Of a stretch of DNA of 64,000 bases, positions 55,752 to 64,000 are shown in pieces. The position numbers and the translations under genes were made by a program. The notes beneath the pieces were generated by a model. It did not search any database and was not told the origin of the DNA. It saw only the letters and a program-made list of their open reading frames with translations. How positions within the stretch are numbered: position 1 is the first letter of the stretch; each line of letters starts with the position of its first letter. The DNA comes from Ralstonia soli (lineage in GTDB: Bacteria > Pseudomonadota > Gammaproteobacteria > Burkholderiales > Burkholderiaceae), in NCBI RefSeq assembly GCF_023955655.1, contig NZ_JAMXHT010000003.1:617203-681202 (forward strand). Direction: 5' to 3'.

Positions 55752-56741
55752 ATGAAAGCTGTACGTTTTCACAACACAGGCGGCCCTGAAGTTCTCACCT
55801 ACGAGGACGTCCCTGACCCAACACCAAACGATGGCGAAGTTCTAATCCGGATCGAAGCGGTTGGAATGAACTTTGCGGACGTCATGCGACGGCGTGGGGA
55901 CGACTATCCGGATCCGTCCCCTACGCCCTTCACATTGGGAGCGGAAGTCGCAGGTACTGTAGTCGCCGTTGGAAATGGAGTCACTTCGGTAGTCGTCGGG
56001 ACCCCAGTCCTTGCGACCCCAGGCGCAGGGGGATACGCGCAATACATTTGTGTTCCGGCGGCGCTTGTCATGCCACTGCCTCCTGGCATCGATTCCGTCC
56101 AAGCGGCAGCACTGGTGGGGCACGGCCTGACCGCCGCGCTATCGCTGCGGAAGGCTGCACAACTGAAGGCGGGCGAAAGCGTCTTGATTGAAGCGGCTGC
56201 CGGCGGCGTTGGATCGTTCGCCGTACAACTTGCAAAGCTATACGGCGCCAGCAAAGTCATCGCCGCAGCCAGCACGCCGGAAAAGCGAGCTATTGCTGAA
56301 CGTCTCGGAGCCGATGCGTCGGTCGACTACACCACGCCCGGCTGGGCTGACAAGGTGCGACAACTGACGGGCGGTCGCGGCGTAGACGTCGTGCTGGAAA
56401 TGGCTGGAGGTGACGTGGTCGGCCAAGCGCTTGACACCCTTGCACCATTCGGCCGGATGGTTTTTCTCGGACAGTCCAGTGGACAAAGCACCCAGATCGA
56501 TCCTTGGCAGCTCACCGTGCCGAACCGCACCGTGACCGGGTTCTATATCGGTGCCTACTTGGCGTTCCCCGACCTAGTCCAGTCAACGCTGAATGAAATT
56601 ATGGGATTCATCGTTACAGGAAAACTCAAGCTTCAGGTAGGAACAGTATTACCGCTCTCACAGGCGCCATTCGCTCATCAGCTTATGGAGGGGCGACGGA
56701 CCACCGGGAAGGTCGTTCTTCAGCCTTGGGTCGACCTCTGA
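55752..56741 (+). CDS. Quinone oxidoreductase family MDR enzyme, copy 2
   Basis: A 329-residue zinc-free MDR. MKAVRFHNTGGPEVLTYEDV is typical of QorA/NAD(P)H:quinone reductases; NFADVMRRRGDDYP; Rossmann motif EAAAGGVGSFAVQLAKLYGA near 148; DVVLEMAGGDVVGQAL; C-terminus TTGKVVLQPW. The start has GGAGAGCAGCAA upstream. It follows the ligase by 222 bp without a gene between. Confidence 0.92.
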   Translation: MKAVRFHNTGGPEVLTYEDVPDPTPNDGEVLIRIEAVGMNFADVMRRRGDDYPDPSPTPFTLGAEVAGTVVAVGNGVTSVVVGTPVLATPGAGGYAQYICVPAALVMPLPPGIDSVQAAALVGHGLTAALSLRKAAQLKAGESVLIEAAAGGVGSFAVQLAKLYGASKVIAAASTPEKRAIAERLGADASVDYTTPGWADKVRQLTGGRGVDVVLEMAGGDVVGQALDTLAPFGRMVFLGQSSGQSTQIDPWQLTVPNRTVTGFYIGAYLAFPDLVQSTLNEIMGFIVTGKLKLQVGTVLPLSQAPFAHQLMEGRRTTGKVVLQPWVDL

Positions 56742-56907
56742 TACGGCAACCTCGCGCGTTGGCGATACGAACAAGCCATAACCAGAGCGACGAAGCCGCT
56801 CTTGCGTAAGCAGTGGATCGAAATTCGTCGTGGGTGGCGGCGCCGCCTTTCCTGGACTGGATTTAGCACCCACTCAAGATATCGACAAAAATATTCAGGG
56901 AATAATT

Positions 56908-57909
56908 ATGAAAGCACTAATCTTAAAACGATACGGAAAAGTCGATCAGCTAGATTTTTCCGACATTCCTCAGCCCACGATAAAACCGGACGAGATCCTC
57001 GTTAAGGTTCACGCTGCAGGCGTGAACCCCATTGATTACATGATTCCGAAAGGAATGTTCAAGCCAATCCTGAAGTTTAGGCTGCCGACAACGATGGGTA
57101 GCGATGTTGCTGGTGTGGTGGTTGAGGTCGGGAATCGCGTGACGCGCTTCAAACCAGGTGATGCAGTTTTCGCGAGTACTTTCGACCTCAATATCGGAAC
57201 CTTCGCCGAATTTGCTGTCCTTCCAGAGCGTGCGGCCGCAATGAAGCCGACGAGCCTTGACTTCGTTGAAGCGGCCTCGGTTCCGATGGTCGGGCTCACA
57301 TCTTGGCAAGCGCTCAAAGAGCGTGCACGTCTCAAGCGCGGACAAAAGGTATTTATCCCGGCCGGTTCCGGAGGCATTGGCACATTCGCCATTCAACTGG
57401 CCAAACACCTGGGAGCGAAGGTTGGAACGACCACCAGTACGGGCAATGTGCGGCTGGTTCGCGACCTCGGAGCTGATGAAGTCATCGATTATAAAAAACA
57501 AGAATTTGAAACAGTTCTGAAAGGATATGACATCGTCCTTGGCACAGTCAGGGGAGATGGAATTGAAAAATCCCTTCGGATATTGAAACCCAACAGCAAC
57601 GTCGTCTCGCTAATCGGCCCGCCGGATGCCGCGTTCGCTCGGGCCAGAGGAATGAACTTCCTCATGAAAATTGTATTCGGCTTGCTTAGCGGAAGCATAA
57701 TTAGAAAAGCAAAGAAAAGCGATATAAATTACTCATTCTTATTTGTTCGCCCCGATGGCCTCCAGCTTTCAGAAATCGCGGAACTTATCGATGCTGGAGC
57801 TATTCACCCGGTGATCGACAAGGTGTTTCCATTCAGTCAAGCAAAGGAAGCACTTGCCTATCTTGAAAACGGCCGAGCAAAGGGGAAAGTTGTACTGCAG
57901 ATGGCATAG
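56908..57909 (+). CDS. Zinc-free MDR oxidoreductase, copy 3
   Basis: A 333-residue MDR enzyme of the quinone/enone reductase type. The start at 56908 has AGGGA six bases upstream. MKALILKRYGKVDQLDFSD, GVNPIDYMIPKGMF, cofactor loop IPAGSGGIGTFAIQLAKHLGA near 148, and GRAKGKVVLQMA at the end. It has a visibly lower GC and Lys/Ile-rich codon usage than copy 2, so it may have come from a different source. Confidence 0.92.
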   Translation: MKALILKRYGKVDQLDFSDIPQPTIKPDEILVKVHAAGVNPIDYMIPKGMFKPILKFRLPTTMGSDVAGVVVEVGNRVTRFKPGDAVFASTFDLNIGTFAEFAVLPERAAAMKPTSLDFVEAASVPMVGLTSWQALKERARLKRGQKVFIPAGSGGIGTFAIQLAKHLGAKVGTTTSTGNVRLVRDLGADEVIDYKKQEFETVLKGYDIVLGTVRGDGIEKSLRILKPNSNVVSLIGPPDAAFARARGMNFLMKIVFGLLSGSIIRKAKKSDINYSFLFVRPDGLQLSEIAELIDAGAIHPVIDKVFPFSQAKEALAYLENGRAKGKVVLQMA

Positions 57910-58247
57910 AGGAGATTGGCTCCTGGACACCTTCCAGCCTCCGACATGAAGCCCTTTAACGGGCATTAGCTAAGGCAGGGGGACATCAACTCCGCGTGTG
58001 CCCCCCCCCGATTCACCCGTCAGCGACAGACCTTCTGTATGGGCCGGAAGCTACGGCGGTTTTACGTTTGCTCATCTCGAAGTTCCGACGAGATGGTAGC
58101 CATCGCTTGAACAATCGTTGTGTCTCTGAGCGCTCTTCTCTCTGTGAGCGCTTGGTTTTGGGCGTCGATGCAAATCGACGCCCATTTTTTTATGCAGCAT
58201 CAATGGGTGCCAATCTCTGAGCCGATGCACCGATTGACAGTTATGCG
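57910..58247. other. Gap between the MDR gene and the IS21 element
   Basis: About 340 bases, no gene. It includes a strong terminator (58160-58191). Nothing here resembles the missing N-terminal part of RtcB, so the IS did not simply split that gene. Confidence 0.5.
58160..58191 (+). terminator. Strong Rho-independent terminator
   Basis: GGGCGTCGAT-GCAA-ATCGACGCCC followed by A and T7. A 10-bp perfect stem. It lies 250 bp after the MDR stop on the plus strand; it may end the island operon or a lost gene. Confidence 0.88.
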
Positions 58248-58318
58248 TGTTGGCGCGCAGCTAAATTTGACCCACGATTTTCATCTAAATTTGACCCACC
58301 CCGAGACGGCGTAAAGCG

Positions 58319-59116
58319 TTACTGCGGTGTGGATAACTCTTCGGTTTCTGCCTCCTTGGGGCCTTTTCGGCGGGTTGATCTTGCCTTCGCTGAACTGGTC
58401 TTGAAGCGCCACGACTCGTTGCCGGTTTCAACGATATGGCAGTGATGTGTGAGACGGTCCAGCAGCGCCGTGGTCATCTTGGCATCGCCGAACACGCTGG
58501 CCCACTCGCCGAAGCTCAGGTTGGTCGTGATCACCACGCTGGTGCGTTCGTACAGCTTTGAGAGCAGGTGGAACAGTAGCGCGCCGGCGGTCTGGCTGAA
58601 CGGAAGGTAGCCCAGTTCATCCAGGATCACCAGATCGACATGCATCAGCCGATGCGCGAGTTGCCCGTGCTTGCCGGCAGCTTTCTCCAGTTCCAGTACG
58701 TTGGCCAACTCGATCGTCGAGAAGTAGCGCACGCGCTTGCCGTGACGCTGGATGGCCTCGATGCCGATGGCGCTCGCCAGATGCGTCTTGCCTGTACCTG
58801 GCCCGCCGATGAGCACGACGTTGTGCGCGCTGTCGAGGAACTTCATCTGGTACAGCTCACGGATCAGCCCTTCGTCGACACGGGCCTGCGCGAAGTCGAA
58901 GCCCTTCAGGTCGCGGTGCGCCGGGAACCGGGCGACAGCCATCTGGTAAGCAATCGAGCGAACCTCGCGTTCGGCACCTTCGGCCTTCAGCAACTGCTCC
59001 ATGAAGCGCTCCGGATCGAACTCGGTATGCCGGGATTGCGCGTACAACTCAGCCCAGCCGCTGGCCATGCCGTGCAGCTTGAGCGCCTTGAGGCGGGCAA
59101 CGATCTCATTGGACAT
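58319..59116 (-). CDS. istB: IS21 helper ATPase IstB
   Basis: A 265-residue AAA+ helper of transposition. The start at 59116 ([19 protein letters not shown]) overlaps the istA stop by 11 bases. Walker [16 protein letters not shown] near 103, Walker [15 protein letters not shown] near 163. The C-terminal basic tail (STRRKGPKE) is a little long. Required for target recognition by IstA. Confidence 0.96.
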   Translation of the reverse strand: MSNEIVARLKALKLHGMASGWAELYAQSRHTEFDPERFMEQLLKAEGAEREVRSIAYQMAVARFPAHRDLKGFDFAQARVDEGLIRELYQMKFLDSAHNVVLIGGPGTGKTHLASAIGIEAIQRHGKRVRYFSTIELANVLELEKAAGKHGQLAHRLMHVDLVILDELGYLPFSQTAGALLFHLLSKLYERTSVVITTNLSFGEWASVFGDAKMTTALLDRLTHHCHIVETGNESWRFKTSSAKARSTRRKGPKEAETEELSTPQ

Positions 59117-60617
59117 GCTGGTTCTCCGGTGCGCGCAGACGTTCATAGCGGTTCACATCCGCGACAGGTTCTTCGCTCAGGCTGAGCGTGGTGGCGGCCA
59201 CGATCCGCTGCTGCGCCGGCGCTTTGAGCCGGCTCAGCACGTTGAGCACGTGATCGCTGCTGGGCCGGCCTGAGTCGAGCGCGGCTTGCACCGCCACCAG
59301 CACGGCATCCAGGCCGTGTTCGCGAACGGCGGACAGCACCTGCGTCATCACGCGGTCGCCACCGGCGTGCTTGAGTAGGTGCCCCTGAAGCGCCTGAAGC
59401 GGCTGCGGCATCATGGCAAACGGCGCACCGTTGCGAAGCGCGCCTGGCTTGCGCTCGACCAGCGTGATGTAGTGCTGCCAGTCGTAGAACGTCAGGTACC
59501 GCTCGAAGCTGCGTTCGTGACGAGCGATCTCGCGACCGTCGGCAACGACGCTCAGCAGCGCCGGATAGCACCGCACGCTCACGAGCTGGTTCACGAACTC
59601 GGTCGGTACGCTGTAGCGATTGCGCTGGAAGTGAATCAGTCCCATCGAGGACACCCGCAGGAACTGCTCGACGTAGCCGTCGAACGGACGCGGGTTCGCC
59701 ATCAGCCGGGGACGTTCGTCTTGCAACACGTCCTCGATGGTCAGCTCCGGCCACTGCGGGTGCTGTGCCCGCCACGCCTGCCGACACTGGTCGGCCACCC
59801 AGTCGTTCAACGCCGCAAGCGTCGTCCAGCGCCGCTGGGCCGCTTCGTGCCAGATCTGCCTGCGCCGGTCCTGCACGTTCTTCTCGACGATGCCTTTCTC
59901 CCAGCCCGAGGCCCGGTTGCAGAACTCCGGCTCGAACAGGTAGTGGCCGCACATCGCCTCGAAGCGCGCATTGACCATGCGCTCCTTGCCACGGCCCACC
60001 TTGTCCACCGCCGTCTTCATGTTGTCGTAGATGCCTCGGCTTGGCACACCGCCAAACGCGGCAAATGCCTTCGCGTGCGCGTCGAACAGCATCTCGTGGC
60101 TTTGCGTGGGATAGGCGACCAGCCAGAATGCGCGGCTGGCATTCAGCTTCACATGGGCGACTTCAAGACGTCGGCGCAGCCCGCCGACGAAGACATACTC
60201 GCAGCTCCAGTCGAACTGGAACGCTTCACCTGGCTCGAAGGCCAGCGGCACGAACGCTTTGCGTCGCGGAGCCTGGGCCTGTTGCTCTCGCCAGCGCCGG
60301 GCGAACTCGCTCACCCGTGTGTAGCTCCCGCTGTAGCCCTGTGCCCGGATCGCTTCGAACATGAAGCGCGCCGTGCGGCGCTCACGCTTCGGACGATGGC
60401 TGTCGGTACGCAGCCATTCCTCAAGCTGCCCGGCCCATTCGTCCACCACGCTCGGGCTGATCCGTTTCGGATACTTCGGCTCCGTCGCTTCCGGCTCTCG
60501 CAGCCACGACCGCACCGTGTTCCGGGACAACCCCGTTCGCCGTGCGATCTCCCGCAACGGCACCTTCTCGCGGAAATACATCCGCCTGATCTTGGCCAAC
60601 ATGCCCACCGTGATCAC
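59106..60617 (-). CDS. istA: IS21 transposase IstA
   Basis: A 503-residue DDE transposase. N-terminal [23 protein letters not shown] and [17 protein letters not shown]. The catalytic domain begins around [14 protein letters not shown] (first Asp), with [17 protein letters not shown] (second Asp) and [19 protein letters not shown] (Glu). The frame is intact, so the element may be active. Confidence 0.96.
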   Translation of the reverse strand: MITVGMLAKIRRMYFREKVPLREIARRTGLSRNTVRSWLREPEATEPKYPKRISPSVVDEWAGQLEEWLRTDSHRPKRERRTARFMFEAIRAQGYSGSYTRVSEFARRWREQQAQAPRRKAFVPLAFEPGEAFQFDWSCEYVFVGGLRRRLEVAHVKLNASRAFWLVAYPTQSHEMLFDAHAKAFAAFGGVPSRGIYDNMKTAVDKVGRGKERMVNARFEAMCGHYLFEPEFCNRASGWEKGIVEKNVQDRRRQIWHEAAQRRWTTLAALNDWVADQCRQAWRAQHPQWPELTIEDVLQDERPRLMANPRPFDGYVEQFLRVSSMGLIHFQRNRYSVPTEFVNQLVSVRCYPALLSVVADGREIARHERSFERYLTFYDWQHYITLVERKPGALRNGAPFAMMPQPLQALQGHLLKHAGGDRVMTQVLSAVREHGLDAVLVAVQAALDSGRPSSDHVLNVLSRLKAPAQQRIVAATTLSLSEEPVADVNRYERLRAPENQHVQ

Positions 60618-60722
60618 CTCTGTATCCCCTGCTCAAAGATTGAGCAGGACATTCAATCACGTGGGTCAAATTTCGATGCAAATCACCCCGCCAAGTGGGT
60701 CAATTCTGCTCGCGCGTTAACA

Positions 60723-61218
60723 CGCCATGGGCACTGCCGCACGCTATGCCTGGCTCAATCGGGTTGTGCTTGCCGAAATGGTGCGTAAAGAGTTGGCCGA
60801 GCTGACGGGAGAGGCGCGCTCCAGCCTGGTAGTGGATGTTCCACACAACGTTGTGCTGACGGAAGATGGCCTGAACATCCATCGCAAAGGTGCCACGCCA
60901 GCACGCGATGGCGACTTGGCGCTCATCCCTGGGTCGATGGGGGACTCGTCCTTCGTTGTGACGGGGCTTGGCCACCCGGACTGGCTATGGTCGTGCAGTC
61001 ATGGCGCAGGCAGAAGCGTGCGCCGCCAAGCGGTACGGCGACTGCGTACAGAACAAGCCGAGAGCCATTGGACTTGCGTCACGCTTCGGGAAGAGCGTCG
61101 GATTGAGGAGGCCCCCCAAGCCTACAAACCAATCGGCCCTGTCATTCAGGCACAAGAGGAAGCGGGCCTAATTCGAGGTGCAGTACGTCTCAAGCCGTGG
61201 ATAACATTCAAGGCTTGA
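60723..61218 (+). pseudogene. rtcB: RtcB RNA ligase, C-terminal fragment truncated at the IS21 end
   Basis: 163 residues from the first Met of the remaining frame at 60727 (MGTAARYAWLNRVVLAEMVR). Motifs of RtcB: VVDVPHNVVLTEDG, IHRKGATPAR with the conserved His, IPGSMGDSSFVVTG, SCSHGAGRSVRR with the guanylylated His, and EAPQAYKPIGPVIQAQ. A full RtcB is about 400-480 residues, so the first 240 or more are missing. The frame runs in from the IS without a stop (HisAla before Met). The stub cannot ligate RNA because the Mn-binding N-terminal part is absent; expressed fragments are unlikely to be functional. Confidence 0.88.
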
Positions 61219-61269
61219 GAGCCATTGCCGCAATCTAGAATGAAGCGCAACACACCTCGCAAGTTGACG

Positions 61270-61389
61270 TTAATCCGATGAAGGGATATGGGACGGTCGG
61301 CGTAGCGACCCCGGGTTGCCGGCGTCGGTGTCGCGCAAAGCGGCCAGCAGCGCCAGTTGCAGCGCAGACCACGCTGGCTCGGTAGGCAT
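61270..61389 (-). pseudogene. 39-residue truncated frame coupled to the ydeP-like gene
   Basis: The ATG at 61389 overlaps the ydeP-like stop in the form TGATG, a coupled start. It reads MPTEPAWSALQLALLAALRD and TDAGNPGSLRRPSHIP and then stops. The frame looks like the opening of a longer gene cut by the rearrangement that placed the IS and rtcB fragment here. Possible lost partners include an FdhD-like accessory or a regulator; not determinable. Confidence 0.45.
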
Positions 61390-63728
61390 CAGGCTTTTGC
61401 CGTGTTGGCCGCGGGGGCGTCAGCGGTGCGTTCGACTTGGCTCGGAACCAGCATCACCGGAATCGACTTCGACGTCGGCGTGCGCGCCTGATCGGCCACG
61501 GAAGACAGCGGCACCAGCGGATTCGTCTCAGGGTAATACGCCGCCAGACAACCACGCGGGATGTCATACGCCACCAGACGGAAACCATCGGCGCGGCGCG
61601 TGGTGCCGTCTTCGGACAGCGTCACCATGTCGACCCACTCGCCGTCTTTCATGCGGATGGTGTGCAGGTCTTCCTTGTTGATGAAGACCACGCGGCGCTG
61701 GCCGAACACGCCGCGGTAGCGGTCGTCCATGCCGTAGATGGTGGTGTTGTACTGGTCGTGCGAGCGGATTGTGGCCAGCGTGAAGACCGTCGTATCCGCA
61801 TGGCGCTCGCGGGCGCGGTGGACGGGCGTGTCGGTCGGCACGGCGTGCGTGTGGAATTCCGCCTTGCCCGACGGCGTGTTCCAGACACGTTCGGATGCAG
61901 TGTTGCGCAGGCGGAAGCCGCCCGGCACGCGAATCTTCTCGTTGAAGCCGGCAAAGGCGTCGAACACGGCTTCGATGCGTTCGCGGATGCGGTCGTAATC
62001 TTCGACCAGCCAACGCCACGGGATGGTGCTCTCGGGCAGCGTCGCTTCGGCCAGCCGCGCCACGATGGCCGGTTCCGACAGCAGATGCGGCGAGGCCGGC
62101 GGATTGATGCCCGCCGACATGTGCACCATGCTCATCGAGTCTTCCACCGTCACGCCTTGCGTGCCGCCGGCCTGTTGGTCGACCTCAGTGCGGCCCAGGC
62201 ACGGCAGGATCAGCGCGGCCTTGCCGTGCACGATGTGGCTGCGGTTGAGCTTGGTGGTCACGTGCACGGTCAGGTCGCACTGGCGCAGGCCCGCCCACGT
62301 GGCAGCCGTGTCCGGCGTGGCTGCTGCAAAGTTACCGCCCATGGCGAAGAACACGCGCGCGGCGCCTTGCTGCATGGCCTCAATGGCGCCGACGGTGTCG
62401 TAGCCGTGTTCACGCGGCACTTGAATGCCGAAGACCTGTTCCAGCCGATCCAGAAACGCGGGCGCGGGCTTCTCGTAGATGCCCATCGTCCGGTCGCCCT
62501 GCACGTTGCTGTGGCCGCGCACCGGGCACGCACCGGCACCGGGGCGCCCGATGTTGCCGCGCAGGAACAGCAGGTTGACGATCATCTGGATCGTCGCGAC
62601 CGAATGTTTGTGTTGCGTGATGCCCATGCCCCAGCAGGCAATGACGCTGCCGGCCTGGATGTAGGTATCGCCGGCCTGGCGGATTTCGTTCTCCGGTAGG
62701 CCAGATTCGGCTTCGATGGTGGCCCACGATTCGGCGCGCGCGTCGGTGGCGAAGGCGTCGTAGCCACCGGTGTGCTGGGCGATGAAGGCGTGGTCGATGA
62801 TGGCGGGCTCGCCGCGGCTGCGGGCCACGTCGTCGCGTTCGATCACGTGTTTGATGATGCCCTTGACGGTGGCCAGGTCGCCGCCGATGCGCACCTGGTG
62901 GTATTCGGTGCTGATGCGCGTGGAGCCCAGCGTCAGCATCTCGATCTTGCTTTGCGGATCGGCAAAGCGCTCCAGCCCGCGCTCGCGCAGCGGGTTGAAC
63001 GAAACAATCTTGGCGCCGCGTTTGGACGCCTCGCGCAGCTCGCCGAGCATGCGCGGGTGGTTCGTTCCGGGGTTCTGACCGAAGATGAAGATGGCATCGG
63101 CCTTGGTGAAATCATCGAGCGTGACGGTGCCTTTGCCGACGCCGATGCTGCCCCGCATGCCCGTGCCGGAGGGCTCGTGGCACATGTTGGAGCAGTCGGG
63201 GAAATTGTTCGTGCCGTACGCGCGCACGAACAACTGGTAAAGGAAGGCCGCCTCATTGCTGGTGCGGCCGGAGGTGTAGAAGATCGCCTGGTTCGGATCG
63301 GGCAACGCACGCAGGTGCTGCGCGATCAGCGCGAAGGCGGCGTCCCATTCGATCGGGACGTACTTGTCGCTGGCCGCGTCGTAGACCATCGGGTGCGTCA
63401 GGCGCCCCTGGTCTTCGAGCGCGTAGTCGGACCATTCGGCGAGTTCATGCACGGTGTGCCGGGCGAAGAACTCCGGCGTGGTGCGGCGGGACGTGGCTTC
63501 TGCTGCAACGGCTTTGACGCCGTTCTCGCAGAACTCGAACGTGGAGGCGTGATCTCGATCGGGCCATGCGCAGCCGGGGCAGTCGAAGCCGTCGGGCTGG
63601 TTGGCCGACAGCATCGTCTTGGCGCCCTTGGCCGCGATGCCTTGCGACAGCAATTGATGTGCAACGCTTTTAAGCGCGCCCCAGCCACCGGCCGGATGAC
63701 GGTAGAACTCGATCTTCTGGTGCTTCAT
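61389..63728 (-). CDS. YdeP/FdhF-like molybdopterin oxidoreductase
   Basis: A 779-residue formate-dehydrogenase-alpha-like enzyme. The N-terminus has GFDCPGCAWPDRDHAS (a CxxC pair as in YdeP, without a complete 4Fe-4S motif), then SGRTSNEAAFLYQLF, FGQNPGTNHPRML, MGITQHKHSVATIQMIVNLL, and the C-terminal molydopterin-dinucleotide-binding part SHDQYNTTIYGMDDRYRGVFG. No signal peptide, so cytoplasmic. E. coli YdeP is linked to acid resistance; the substrate is unknown. Members are often paired with fdhD, which is not seen here. Confidence 0.92.
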   Translation of the reverse strand: MKHQKIEFYRHPAGGWGALKSVAHQLLSQGIAAKGAKTMLSANQPDGFDCPGCAWPDRDHASTFEFCENGVKAVAAEATSRRTTPEFFARHTVHELAEWSDYALEDQGRLTHPMVYDAASDKYVPIEWDAAFALIAQHLRALPDPNQAIFYTSGRTSNEAAFLYQLFVRAYGTNNFPDCSNMCHEPSGTGMRGSIGVGKGTVTLDDFTKADAIFIFGQNPGTNHPRMLGELREASKRGAKIVSFNPLRERGLERFADPQSKIEMLTLGSTRISTEYHQVRIGGDLATVKGIIKHVIERDDVARSRGEPAIIDHAFIAQHTGGYDAFATDARAESWATIEAESGLPENEIRQAGDTYIQAGSVIACWGMGITQHKHSVATIQMIVNLLFLRGNIGRPGAGACPVRGHSNVQGDRTMGIYEKPAPAFLDRLEQVFGIQVPREHGYDTVGAIEAMQQGAARVFFAMGGNFAAATPDTAATWAGLRQCDLTVHVTTKLNRSHIVHGKAALILPCLGRTEVDQQAGGTQGVTVEDSMSMVHMSAGINPPASPHLLSEPAIVARLAEATLPESTIPWRWLVEDYDRIRERIEAVFDAFAGFNEKIRVPGGFRLRNTASERVWNTPSGKAEFHTHAVPTDTPVHRARERHADTTVFTLATIRSHDQYNTTIYGMDDRYRGVFGQRRVVFINKEDLHTIRMKDGEWVDMVTLSEDGTTRRADGFRLVAYDIPRGCLAAYYPETNPLVPLSSVADQARTPTSKSIPVMLVPSQVERTADAPAANTAKA

Positions 63729-64000
63729 GTGAAAGCTCCGAATCGGAAGTTGGAGGGACGCTACGCGCGGCCGTCACTCCTGATTCTGGAAGTCATCGCG
63801 GTAGCAGGCTGTCAAAGCGACCGAGCGGAGGCGTCGTGCCGCCGAATTACGCTTTGAAGCTGTACAGGCTTAGCCAATGGCCATCGTTGCAAGCCGCCCA
63901 GGAATTCGAGGAGACTGGCATATACCGTTAGCCGCGTCTCGGGTGATGTCATCTGCTAAACAGATTTTTCTGAATTTGGACCAGATGGTCCTCCATCAAG
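63729..64000. other. Upstream region of the ydeP-like gene
   Basis: No complete gene. A minus-strand frame entering from the right edge ends at 63949 (LMEDHLVQIQKNLFSR then stop) and may be the C-terminus of a gene outside the window; short and not assignable. Confidence 0.3.

Larger units (their letters stand above)
58248..60722. mobile_element. IS21-family insertion sequence with istA and istB
   Basis: About 2.48 kb. Ends read TGTTGGCGCGCAGCTAAATT on the left and TGTTAACGCGCGAGCAGAAT on the right (complement); each has two subterminal copies of AATTTGACCCAC or close variants (58261-58300 and 60655-60702). The two genes overlap, as is standard in IS21. No direct target repeat is visible: the left flank ends ATGCG and the right flank begins CGCCATG. 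The exact ends may be a few bases further out because GCG precedes TGTT on both sides. Confidence 0.88.

Noticed and set aside
58120..58160. Repeated GAGCGCT words before the terminator, considered as a CRISPR-like or integron site
   Set aside because: Only two short copies with irregular spacing; no array and no integrase nearby.
59379..60788. 469-codon plus frame across istA and the IS end
   Set aside because: Complement of the transposase gene; crosses the element boundary and has no family signature.
62772..63857. 361-codon plus frame opposite the ydeP-like gene
   Set aside because: Shadow of the molybdopterin enzyme gene, Val/Gly/Arg-rich without motifs.

Overview
The window is high-GC DNA that looks like a Ralstonia-type betaproteobacterium (Burkholderiaceae). 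The evidence is gene content and order: pilG next to rubredoxin and hemL, a groES-groEL operon with a perfect CIRCE, and a Tad/Flp pilus locus with a CpaA-CpaF style gene set. The genus is inferred from protein character and synteny, not from a database search.

Layout. 1-5.8 kb is core housekeeping DNA: pilG (cut by the window edge), rubredoxin, hemL, a DapA-family aldolase, and a lemA-TPM-TPM envelope operon. 5.8-9.1 kb has a large membrane spermidine-synthase-like protein and a PAP2_3 lipid phosphatase/transferase-like protein, followed by 1.3 kb without a convincing gene. 10.4-18.2 kb has a VpsR-type sigma-54 activator and a glycolipid/glycan block: four paralogous GT87 (DUF2029) polyprenyl-phosphate-sugar-dependent glycosyltransferases around a GtrB-like polyprenyl-phosphate glycosyltransferase.

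18.8-34.5 kb is a Tad (tight adherence) locus. A sigma-54-type promoter match precedes three tandem Flp pilin genes, one of which is easily missed because of its size. They are followed by cpaA, an unusual AAA ATPase, cpaB, cpaC, a small lipoprotein, cpaE, cpaF, tadB and tadC. A five-codon stub with a good ribosome binding site marks where the next gene (probably tadD) seems to have been lost. A convergent operon carries tadG, two TadE-type minor pseudopilin genes and an acyltransferase-3 gene. A GtrA-like flippase gene lies just upstream. GtrB, GtrA, the GT87 proteins, PAP2_3 and the acyltransferase together could form a periplasmic glycosylation/acylation system for a surface lipid or for the Flp pilus; this is inference.

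35.2-39.8 kb is core again: M48 peptidase, DUF898 membrane protein, groEL and groES. From just upstream of the groES promoter to 58.2 kb lies an accessory catabolic island. It has a thioesterase, two Old Yellow Enzyme family reductases, an SDR, three zinc-free MDR oxidoreductases, three alpha/beta hydrolases, an SCP2-like protein, a cholesterol-oxidase-like GMC enzyme, an acyl-CoA ligase and three TetR regulators. Five promoter-proximal copies of one dyad, TATGATG-NN-CATCATA, with an invariant right half, suggest that the three TetR proteins share an operator and run the island as one regulon. The substrate is unknown; a cyclic ketone, terpenoid or steroid-like compound would fit the enzyme set. 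The island starts next to an orphan IS21-like end (tandem 21-bp repeats). It finishes at a complete IS21-family element (istA/istB, 58.2-60.7 kb), whose far end abuts a 5'-truncated RtcB RNA ligase gene. A YdeP/FdhF-type molybdopterin oxidoreductase gene, with a truncated coupled gene behind it, closes the window. No rRNA, tRNA or CRISPR array was recognised.
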